Source of the DNA: Pampus argenteus
Lineage: Eukaryota; Chordata; Actinopteri; Scombriformes; Stromateidae
DNA: 64,000 bases
Direction of reading: 5' to 3'
Assembly (NCBI GenBank): GCA_036937835.1
Contig: CM072861.1
Span: 25,916,001-25,980,000 of the forward strand
A program made the position numbers and the translations under genes. Within the stretch, counting starts at the first letter, position 1. Each line of letters opens with the position of its first letter. The notes beneath the pieces were generated by a model. It was given only the letters and a program-made list of their open reading frames with translations. It had not been told where the DNA came from and did not search any database. Positions 11,402 to 23,500 of this stretch are shown here, piece after piece.

Positions 11402-12838
11402 TCAGACATCATACGGCATCTCCTCCTCCTCTTTCTCCTCCTCCTCAGTCTTCTTGGTGAAAGCAGACGACAGCTCCTGCAGCAGCAGCTCCTGTGACAG
11501 TGTGCAGACTCCCTGCAGCTGATGCCTCCTGCCGTCTGAGTCCGCTTCTCCATCACCGCTGCTCCGCTCCAGAGCGTCCACAGAGCTGCTGACGCTTCGC
11601 ACTGTGGGGATAGTCGTCTGGTCTGGACGGGCGGTTTCTACGGGAACAAGTCTGACTGGCAGACGGTCAGGGACCTCCTGGGTCTCTGCTGTGCTGCTGG
11701 ACAGGAAGCTGGTCTCCAGAGATTTGAGGACCTGCAGGCCGAAGTCGCCAACCTCCTCGTAGAGTGGCTCAGGAAGGTCGGGAGACTCTGAACGCTCCTC
11801 GAACGAGTCTTGCTGCATCTTCATGGGCTGAACAGACGGAGAAAAGGTTCTGTTACTGGATGGAAGTTTGAGTTTCATGATGAACTGCTGAAAACAAAAT
11901 ACTCACAAAGTACATGGAGAGAGTCCGTCTATCATGTAGTTTTCTCTGCAGACAGAAGAAAACACAATGCATCTGATGAGTTGTTGTAAATAAATATCCT
12001 GGCTCCAGACCTGTGAAGCACAGCTCAAACCTCAGACTGGCTGTTTGTGAAACTACATACAAATCTGTCTGCATTATTAGGATAACAACAAATATCAGGA
12101 GCATCATTCAGATCTGAATATTTTCCAACAACTAAACTGTCATCAGCATTATGAAACAGACGAGAGGCAGTGCACTCTGTTCAGATCCACATCCGGCTTC
12201 AAAATGTCCTGAAAGTCTGAACTCAACAACAAACGAGACGAGAAATCACCTGACTGCAACACGAAGCTTGAAAAAAAGATTGATTAGATAGTGGCACTAA
12301 AAGAAGGGAACCAATCCAAAACAAAGAAATAGTCCACAATAAATCCTTATGTTCTGTGAGTCATCTGACCTTCTTTCATATGAGTAGGATTCACTCAGGA
12401 CCCTGTTCAGATATTAAGAGCTAAGACATTTCTATGATACAGAAATTAATAAAGGAGTTTCAGCAGAAGGTACTGAAGTGATTGAAGTGTTGAGAGATGC
12501 GTAGAAACAAACATCCTCAAAGTTTCTGAACTCTGCAACTGTGAAATTCACTGTATGTAAAATCAAAAGTGGCTTTTTTCTTTAAATGTAATTATTTATA
12601 TTGTTTCTGTGTTGTTGTGTGGGTTGACGGGACCTGGGAGTTGGGGGAGGTGTGGAAATAATAAAATATGCTATGAACAACAAATAAACATCAGCCTGAC
12701 CAGCGTCTGATTGGCCGACAGCATGCTGCTGTTGCTCTCATCTCCTCTGATGGGGACGAGCGGCATTGTGCCGAACTTCTGCTTGGAGATGTCTGAGGAG
12801 GAGTGACGCCTCAGCACCGGAGCACCCGGGTCATCGTT
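11402..12838 (-). CDS. arap3: arap3 exons 32-34: C-terminal tail
   Basis: Exons 12701-12838, 11907-11945 and 11402-11827 (TGA at 11402-11404). They encode APVLRRHSSSDISKQKFGTM, MLSANQTLRKLHDRRTLSMYF and LPEPLYEEVGDFG. The YEEV tyrosine corresponds to the Src-family phosphorylation area of mammalian ARAP3. The last residues form a Lys/Glu-rich run ending EEEEMPYDV. HSSSDIS is a plausible 14-3-3/basophilic kinase site. The HSSSD-QKFGTMPL block is what places this gene with ARAP3. Confidence 0.9.
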
Positions 12839-15611
12839 CTGCAAAATCACCAAAAGAGACAAGTCAGCAGCGTCCTGATGATCACAAACTATCGCTTGTC
12901 AACAAACATCTGTTCAGGGGTTGTCATGGAAACTGCTCTAAATCAGCTGCACTGAGTCAAACTGACCTGAGCTTTGAGGAAGCTGGTGATCCAGTCCCAC
13001 AGGTCGGCCTCACAGGTGCAGCACAGGTAACTGAGAGAAGACAGTGAATAAGGATTCATCCGCCTCTGAAAGGCACTATTTCCTCCTGTTTGTTAGTTGA
13101 AATATACTATATCTGAATATCTGGATATACTGTCACATGTATATACTTCAATTTCCACTTAATTATAACATCACTTGACAATCATGCACCTTATTGCACC
13201 TCAGCAATATCCACCTGACTCACACTAGAGCGCAGTGTATTAGAGCATATTATAATTATCTAAAAACTGCAGTGTCAGCTGTTTCAGGAAATCATTGAGC
13301 CTTTTACAAACATGAAACTATATATTTGTGAGATTTAAAGGAACCAGAGAGTTTGTTTCTGAAAGACAGAGTAGCAGACAGAAGAAGGAGGACGGTATGT
13401 TGTCTTGTCTCTGTTGACGGTACAGTATTTAAGTGTAATATAAACAAAAGAAAATTCTAATTATTAGTTTTCATCCACTGTTGTTACATTTCTGTGTTTC
13501 ATGTGTTGATTTGAGTCTCCTCGTCGATTCACACAGATCTGATGTTTGCGGCTCTTCACTGACATTAAGTCACATGATTCATGTATGTCATCATTTATTC
13601 ACTCAGTCTGATCACACTTGTTTTTCAACCACACAACTACTGTTAGTGAGTGACACCAGAGGGTTAAATGACCAGAACACTGTGATACTTACAGCTGGTG
13701 TTTATCTGATATCACCGTGAAGCCCCACCTGCAGATGAAAACACACAAATTATAACTATTTATTTTATGTTGCAGATGATACAGGAGACAATGGACCAGC
13801 GTTCTTGTCGCATCCTCCATCCGTACCCAGGTTCGCCTGGGGAAGGAAATGACCCAACCAGTAGACATCATTCCAAGAAACAACGGCAGAGAGCCAACTC
13901 AAAAAATCCCCCAGCCCCCAGCTCAGCAGTAGGGCTGCTGAGCTGGAGAAAGTCCTGCAGGGTCTGAAATGTGGAACGGCTCACACTTTAGCATTGGTAA
14001 ATCCAACATATTTTATATGCTCTCTTTAAAGCTTTAAGTGTCCTCAACTGACATCATGTTGCTGATATGTTTTATTATATTTTCTCAGACACTGGAAATA
14101 AACACAAAAAAGTCAAAGCAGGATGCAGCAATACAACATTATTGATCATTAAGTATCAAATTAAGTTATTTAAATAGCACAATAGCACAATTTACATAAT
14201 ATTTCATATATATATATATATGGACCAAAATATGGAAGGTGGGCTGGTAGCTGGAGAGGTGCCAGTTCACCTCCTGGGCACTGCCGAGATGCCCTTAAGC
14301 AAGGCATCAAACCTTTTATCTTCACTATTTACACGTCACTATTTATCTTCCTCCTGACCATTTAAAACTAATGAACACCAAACCACTGTCACTTCATTTC
14401 TTCTGCGCACTGAAGACACTGAAGTCGCCCTCTTCAGTGTCGGAGTTGAACAGCGTCAGATAATCTTCATCACATAAGGTCTCATCACAGTGTAGCCCTG
14501 TGGCTATTATTTTCATTCATTCATATACAGATATTAAAAACATGGGACTGGAGTTACAATAGATTCATTAACGGCAAGCTGACGTGCAGCCGCTCTGTTT
14601 CCTTCACGGATAACCAGATCGATTCAACTTAAAAGCTGCATCATAGGAATTTCTTCGTGGGTTTTCCATTTTGAGGGGGTGAGGGTGTAATAATATTATA
14701 TACCCCCTGTGGGCTGAAGAAAAATTAACAGAAAAGTATAGGCCGCATGGTTCAAAGTATGGGAAAAAAGTAGTCCGGAAAAAACTATATATATATCTAT
14801 ATATAAATATATATTATTTTAGTTATATGTTGTGTTATGGAAAGCACAACAGCCAGTTTCACTATAATTAGTTATTTGCGAGATGTATATAAATGTAGAA
14901 AATTGCTTGTGAAAGCAAACATACACTTTTCTGTTCCCTCCTGCAGAAAACACACACTGTGTTTAAATCATCTACAAGCTTCATCGCTGTCTCTGCAACT
15001 CTACAAAGTCCCTACTGTGTAAAGTGAATCAATATATGATTGACTGACTGATATGTTAGTCAGAGAGTTTTTCAGAACGAGTTTTCAGCTTTTACCTTGT
15101 TGGAGCTTTCAGCTTCCTGCGGATGCCGATGTAGATCTTCATGGACTTCAGAGCCCACTCTTTCTCTGGTTTGATGCTCTACACAACAACACAGAATATG
15201 AATAACGTCCACTATCGAAATACTACAGTGATGTTTTGTGTATTTTAAAGACTCATCTAGGGACGAGCATTACAAACTAGCTGAGGCTATAAATGTACAT
15301 GGCTGATGTGAAGTTGGTAGAACTGCACTTCAATTATTGATCTGCAAACAGCTGGTTGATCATCTATGTTTAACTGTGGCAGTGAAATGAGACCACACAG
15401 CTTTATAAGTCTGACAAAAACAACGTGTCTGTATATTTCTGGTTTCGTGTTTGACATTTGATATTATACCTTCTTGTCTTTGAGGAGCAGCAGTTTGTGG
15501 TCTTTGATCTGGAACGTTCTCTCCTGGAACTTGTTTCCCTGAAGCAGCTTCGGAGGTTCCTCACGACACTTCAACAGACCGATCTTCATGGTCTCACTCT
15601 TATAGGCTGAC

Positions 15612-15644
<33 letters not shown>

Positions 15645-17514
15645 GACAGACGGACAGAGAGACAGACAGACAGACAGACAGAAGGAGAGACAGACGGACA
15701 GAGAGACAGACAGACAGAGAGACAGACAGACGAAGAGACAGAGAGACAAAGAGACAGACAGACAAAGAGACAGACAGACGGAGAGACAAACAGACAGAGA
15801 GACAAAGAGACAGACGGAAAGACAGACGGAAAGACAGACGGAGAGTCAAACAGACAGAGAGACAGACAGACGAAGAGACAGACAGACAGACAGACAGAGA
15901 GACAGACAGGCGAAGAGACAGAGAGACAAAGAGACAGACAGACAGAGAGAGAGATGAAGAGACAAACAGAGAGACAGACAGAGAGACAAAGAGACAGACA
16001 GAGAGACAGACAGACAGACAGACGGAAAGAGACAAACAGACAGAGAGACAGAGAGACAAAGAGACAGACAGACAGAGAGACAAACAGACAGAGAGACAAA
16101 GAGACGGACAGAGAGACAGACAGAGAGACAGACAGACGAAGAGACAGAGAGACAAAGAGACAGACAGAGAGACAGACAGACAGACAGACGGAAAGAGACA
16201 AACAGACAGAGAGACAGAGAGACAAAGAGACAGACAGACAGAGAGACAAACAGACAGAGAGACAAAGAGACGGACAGAGAGACAGACAGAGAGACAGACA
16301 GACGAAGAGACAGAGAGACAAAGAGACAGACAGACAGACGGAGAGACAAACAGACAGAGAGACAGACAGACGAAGAGACAAAGAGACAGCAGACAATCAG
16401 ACAGACAGTTACATACATTTTTGTGTCACAACCCATAAAATGACTTGTTTTGTTGTCAGAATTTGATTCGGTCGATTCAATAATTTTATCTTAGCGTGCA
16501 GCCATGGTTTAGTGTAGGTGTGTATACTCCGGTGTGTTGGACCTACAGGTGAGGATGTTGATGCCTTCTCCTTTAGGAACCCTCTTCACCACCAGGTAGG
16601 CCGAGCTCGGGTCGGCCATCTTGCACCATTGCAGAGCCTGCTCCAGGACCTTCTCTTTGGGGTGTAGCGGACGCTCTGATGCAACAAAACAAAAACTAAA
16701 ATCTGAGAGGAAACCTCTGAACTACACACCAACAGGTGAACAGGTGTACAGGTGAACATGTTAACATGTGAAGAGGTGTACATGTGTGCAGGTGTACCAG
16801 TGTACAGGTTAACAGGTGTACAGGTGTGCAGGTGTACCAGTGTACAGGCGAACAAGTGAACAGGTGTACAGGTGTGCAGGTGTACCGTCTACAGTCATGG
16901 CCAGAAGTTTTGAGAATGACACAACTATTAATTTTTCCAAAGTCTGAATCCCCTTTCCGATTGTTTGGGGCATCTGGAAGAAGGCTTGTTCGGAGAAGAC
17001 GAGGTGAGCGGTACCATCAGTCTTGTTTCATGCCAACAGTGAAGCATCCTGCGACCATTCATGTGTGGGGTTGGTTTTCGGTCAAGGGAGTGGGCTCTCT
17101 CACAATCTTGCCTAAAAACACACAATGAACAAAGAATGGTACCAGAGAATGGTACCAGAACGTCCTCCGAGAGCAACTGCTCCCAACCATCTAGGGGCAA
17201 ATTGGTAATGAAGAATGCCTTTTCCAGCATGATGGAGCACCTGGCCATAAAGCAAAGGTCATAACAAAATGGCTTAGGGAACAAAACATTAAGATTTTGG
17301 GCCCTTGGCCAAGAAAATCTCTAGATCTTAATCCCATTGAGAACTTGTGGTCAATCCTCAAGAGGCGAGTGGACAATCAAAAACCCACAAATTCTGACAA
17401 ACTCCAAGCATTGATTATGCAAGAATGGACGTCCATCAGTCAGGATTTGGTTCAGAAGTTGATCGACAGCATGTCAGGGAGAATTGCAGAGGTCTTGAAA
17501 AAGAAGGGTCGACA

Positions 17515-17555
<41 letters not shown>

Positions 17556-20500
17556 GAGCTATTGCATGTAATTCTCAATAAAAGCTTTTGATACTTGTGA
17601 AATGCTTCTAATTGTATGTCATTATACCGCAGAAACATCTGGCAAACACCTAAAACCCTGAAGGAACAGACTTTGTGAAAATGTAATATTTAGGTAATTC
17701 TCAAAACTTTTGGCCATGACTGTACAGGTGAACATGTGAAGAGGTGTACGGGTGTGCAGGTGTACCAGTGAACAGGCGTACAGGTGAACATGTGAAGAAG
17801 TGTACGGGTGTGCAGGTGTACATGTGAACATGTGAAGAGGTGTACGGGTGTGCAGGTGTACAGGTGAACAGGTGAACATGTGAAGAGGTGTACGGGTGTG
17901 CAGGTGTACCAGTGAACATGTAAGAGGTGTACAGGTGTGCAGGTGTACCAGTGAACAGGTGTACAGCTGTGCAGGTGAACAGGTGAACATGTGAAGAGGT
18001 GTACGGGTGTGCAGGTGTACCAGTGAACAGGTGTACAGGTGAACATGTGAAGAGGTGTACGGGTGTGCAGGTGTACCAGTGAACAGGTGAACAGGTGAAC
18101 ATGTGAAGAGGTGTATGGGTGTGCAGGTGTACCAGTGAACAGGTGTACAGGTGCGCAGGTGAACAGGTATTGTTGTGTGACTTACCCAGCTGTCCATCCT
18201 CGATTGCCTCAAACGTCATCCAGACGTCTTTGTCTCCGGCCGGGACGTTCCTCATGTAGAGAACCTGATTAGTCAGCTCCTCGGCACACATGGTAGGAGA
18301 CACCTGCAGGGGTCAAAGGTCACAGTCTATCACACCTGAACATTCAGCAGTGACATCAGACACTTGTCGTTATGTTAAAGACTCACTTTGAGAGTAATGC
18401 AGCAGTCTGGTATCTTCATCTCCAGATAAACTTCAATGATCAGATCACCGGCCTGGGATAGCTGCACACAAATCAATGAACTTAATACTACTGATTAACG
18501 ACTTATTAGGTATTATAAACTTATAAACAACTAATTGCACCTCAGTGCGTATTACTAACTCACTTACTAATTTGATACCAACTTGACTAACACTACTAAA
18601 TTATTATGTATTACTGATTACTTATTACCACAGTATTACTTCTATATTACTAAATTATTACAACCTACTACAACATAATGTAAAAATACTACTCATTACT
18701 AACTTATTACAACATATTAACAACTTAAATACACAACTTATTATATCTCATTACCAGATTACTACTTCCTCTACAGTTATGATGGCTTCAGTGACTCCAG
18801 GAAGTCTGAGAATTTGCACCTCACTTAAACATATTAATACATTTATTATATTTTTTACTATTAATTTTATTTGTTTTTAAGACACGTTTCTCTTTTATAT
18901 TTCTGCCGAGTGTTTATGTCCCTGTTTATTGCATAATTCTTTATCTGTAATAAAATGTTACTGTTGTCTGTATTATGCTGTACCTGTGTGTCCTTCCAGG
19001 TGGTGATGAGGCTGATTTCCAGCTCAATCTGAGTCTGATGCTCCTCATCAATCTGAAACAAACACAGATTAACTGTTTGTTCAGATTTCAACGATTCAAA
19101 AAGTCTGAATCTCTCCAGTCAGAGTTTTACTCACATCGAAGACATACAGGTAGTTGTCTATCAGGTCCTCCACAATCTTCACCTCGTGTTCTCCTTTGCC
19201 GTCAGTCTGAAACAGACTGGGAGCGAACAGCAGCGACAGGTTCTTAGTGCACATCTGGTTCAGACCGGCACACTTCTGCACCCTGAGAGAGAGGACATCA
19301 CATTATTGAACAGCAACAATTGAACAGAATCGAACCAAAAATTAAAGTGAAAGCAAAAAATGACCTCAAAACTTTTGATAAAACTTTACAGTTTCTGATT
19401 TATTTAAGCAGTGAAACTGAAAAACGTCAGTGACACAAGTGAGAATGTTTCACTGTCATTTTTCGCTTATTTTTATTCTCTTTCAATCCATTTTCTTTAA
19501 ATATTGATTCTCTTGAGATTTTGTTCAATAATTAAGACACAAATTGAATCCCATATGTCTCCTAGTACCAGCAGTGCAGCTCCTGCTGCTGTTCATGTCA
19601 TCTCACCTGTACAGGTGACTGATGAGAGCTGCCAGAGTCGTCCTGTTGACCCGTGGAAGACTCCGGATGATCTCCTTGTAGCGGTCAAACCTCTGACTCT
19701 TCTGAGGGATTTCTGAGGATAGAAACAAGAAAACAGGACAGTCTGAAAGGTAAACTCACCTGCAGATGAGTGCAGCTGCTTCATAAGCACATAAACACTT
19801 AAACCTCTACCAGGTTTCATTTGTGTTGACTGAGCTTTGGAGCGTGAGTTGGAAGTCGCCCACAAAGTTGATGAATAGTCAGCAATGAAATAACAATTCA
19901 CTACTGCAACAGCATCCTCTACGGCACACCATCCAAAACTTTAAATAAGCTACAGTACATCCAAAACTCTGCTGCACGCCTGCTCACCCACACCTGCACC
20001 CGTGATCACATCACTCCTGTCCTCCAGAAACTCCACTGGCTCACAAAGCCCTCTATAACCAGGCCCCTTCCTACCTCACTGACCTGCTCCATCATCACAA
20101 TCCATCCCGCAGCCTCTGTTCTTCTGCTAACCTCCTTACTCCACCACTCAGGACCAAGCGCCAAACCTGGGGCGACAGAGCCTTCTCCGCAGCTGCCCCC
20201 TCTCTCTGGACCTCTCTCCCCAAACACCTCCGCAACTTGCCCACTTTCAAATCTCTGTTAAACACCTTTTTAAAATAGCTTTTAATGTTTAGCTCAGTCT
20301 ATTGTGTTTTCTTTTTATTTACTTTTTACTGATTTGTTCTTTTTATGTAAAGTGTCTTTGAGTATCTAGAAAAGCGCTTTTAAAAAATAAAATGTATTAT
20401 TATTATTAACAAATCAAATCAAATTTTATTTATATAGCCCAAAATCACAAAATGCATTTGTCTCAGAGGGCTTTACAATCTGTACACATTGTAAAGCCCT

Positions 20501-23500
20501 CATCTCAGAGGTACAACAGTACCTCTGAGATGCAGATGCCTTTATGGCAGCAGAATCCCAACTTACTGTGTTTGTTGGTGATGTTATTATTATTTATTTA
20601 AAGCTACAGGAAGTCATGATATTTTTAAAAGTAAAACCTAAATATTGCATTTTATCTTTCATTTATTATCATTATTATTATTATTATTACATTGATTTTA
20701 TGTCTTTGTTTTTGTAATCTATCTTATCTATTTTTTAAATTATATTATTATTATTATTATAACTAAATCTGTTTTAATTCATTACATATTCATCATTTTT
20801 ATTTCTTGTGTGCATTAGTCTCAAATTGTTTTACTGTCTACACTTGTTCCGTCTTATTATCAGCTTCGGTTTGCACTGAGCTGTATGAAAGGTGCTATAC
20901 TAATAAAGTTTGAAAGTTTGATTAATTGATTATTTATTTATCAACAACTTAGGTTTAATGAGAATAGCCTACATGAAATGTTAACTAAAGCCTGCTAGCA
21001 GCTAAGCTAGTGCTATTTAGCTAACTGCAACAGTACTGTATGTAGAAAAGTTAATTGTTTAAATGAATAATGGTAATGTTAAACTATTTGAAATTAATGA
21101 CGAGCAACATTAGACTTTGCACCATCAGCATCTCAGAGATTATTGCGTCTTTTTCATTGCTGAGACTATACACTTGTTGGTGTCGTGGGCGGTGCCACAC
21201 AGGTAGCCCCGCCCCCATGTCCACCTCACAGTGACTTGTACCGTCTGGATCCAAACCCACTGGACTGCGGTCTAATGGAAAGTGGACTCACTAGCGGCTT
21301 CCTGCCACAGTGGGTGGAGATCTGCCATGAAGATGGGGTCGTCGATCTCTCTGAAGAATCTCTTCAGGACGTCTGTCACATCCTCGATGAAGTGGTCTCC
21401 GATCCGCAGTTTGACATTTCGAGCATCTTTACGAAACTCTTCCATCAGCAGTTTGATCCTGGATTTGGCTCCGTTCTTCCTGTAGATCCCCTCGTGACCC
21501 AAACCTGCAGGCAACAAAACAAGGAGCTTCAAGAGGCTGAAGAGCTGCTCAGATTTGATTTGATGTAAAGTGTTGAGTTGTGGTACATGTTCCTCCTCCT
21601 CACCATACTGCGTGATGAAGGCGATGCAGCTGTCCACGATGATGGGGATGTCGTTCCTGCTCAGCTGCTGTTCTCTCAGAGTGTTTCCTTTACCGCCAGC
21701 AGCTCGCTGGATGTCGGAGTACCACAGAGAGAAATCTGTCCGACCAATCCCCTGCAGGTGTAGGGTCCTGACGGGACGACAACACCGAACTATGACGAAA
21801 CACGCAAACAGAATGAAATCCAAATGAAGTGAAAAACTCTTCGTCTCACCTTCCCTTCTCAACTAAAACCAGGATGTCTTTCTTCTCGTGGTTCTCGCTC
21901 TCAGAGGCGATACCTTCAACACAAACAGAAACAGTTAGTCTCAATCAATCAGACATAATGATTAGATGTTTTTTGTAGACCAGCAGCAGGACTGGACAGG
22001 GTTACTGACTGAGCTCCTGCAGGCGGTTCAGGTTTATGATGTCCTCTGCAGCTCCATCGTGTTGGGGACAGATAAAGAGGTTGGACTTCTGGAGGACAAA
22101 GTAAGCCTCCTTCCACTGCTGAGGGTCCAACATGGCTCTGTACCGCAGCAGGCCAACACGCTCAAACTCCCGAGTCAGCAGGCAGTGGCAGCTGAGCGGC
22201 GTCGCAGCCTGATGAGACAACAGGTAGTCAAGATTAAAATATGACCTCTTTATAAGTAAAATTCCAAAGTTTACTGAAGTGATAGTCTTAAATAATAATT
22301 ATTCATTTATCAACATTGAATTACAATAATAATGAAACTACCCGACTGAAACCATAAAATCAGGACAGTGTCTGAGTTGAAGTTAGTGCAGACCTTCCCG
22401 ATAGCTTTGGTCCAGCTGTGCAGAGCATCGGCTGTCTCCAAACCAAACTGATAAACTTTCTCTGAAGACAAATACAACTCGAAGGTGTAACGAAACCTGA
22501 CAGCAGGAGAGGAAGACAGAAGTTTTACTTTCAGACAAGAACAAACTCAAACCTTTAAACAATTTGAGTAATGAAATAAAAGTAAAACAGATAAATGGAG
22601 TGTGTACCTGTCGATGAAGCCGTTGTTGTTGTTGTTGTTGGAGGAGTCCGGTCGGCTGATTCCCAAACACACAATGTCTTTCACGCTGATCTGCATGCAG
22701 GGATCAGCTGATTGGTCCGACTCATAGAACAGCAGAGACTGATCCACCGAACACCAGAACTTCTGGAAGTCTGACGACACACGACGGCACGTTTTCATCA
22801 TTTTATCTAAAAAATACTGAATACAGCAGCTGCTTCTGTGCAATAAAAATTCCTCCCTCCTCCACCTTCCCCTCTCTCCTCCTCATCCTTCTCTTTTCCA
22901 CCCCCCCCCTCTTCTACCTTCCTCTCTCTCCTCTTCTCATCCCTCCTCCTCCTACCTCCTCCCTCCTCTACCCTCCTCCACCTCTCTCTCCCCCTCCTCT
23001 TTCCTCCTCTTCCTGCTCTCTCCTCCTCCCGCTTCCTCCACCTCCCTCTCTCTGCTTCTCCTCCTCTTGTCATCCCTCCTCCCACCTCTTCCGCCTACCT
23101 TCTCGTGTTTTCCTGGACAGTGTTCCTCTGTTGACGGAGTTGGACTTGTAGAGGTAACCAGAGTGCAGGACACTCTGCATGATCTCATCATACACACCTG
23201 GATCTAATCAAGGAATAACATGCGCACACACACACACACACACACGCACACACACACAGATGTGGACTGTAATAAAGTGCCATATAAACATTACTGAACT
23301 ATACTTTAGTCTTACAGTAACTGTGTTATATAATTATTGTTATCATTCTTATTATTATTATTATCAATATTATATGACATTAGAGTTCAGTAGAACAGAG
23401 ATGCTGTACAGTGGATTATACTAGATTACAGTACAGAGCAGTAGAGTTTAATAGATTACAGACCAGATGCGGTGCAATGATCCAGCATGTGATCATGTTG

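Noticed and set aside
15464..16396. 310-codon Leu/Ser/Val/Cys-rich minus frame
   Set aside because: It is the GACA-type repeat read in one frame and fused to the real PH5 exon (15470-15606). The acceptor at 15607 and phase agreement show that only the exon part is coding.
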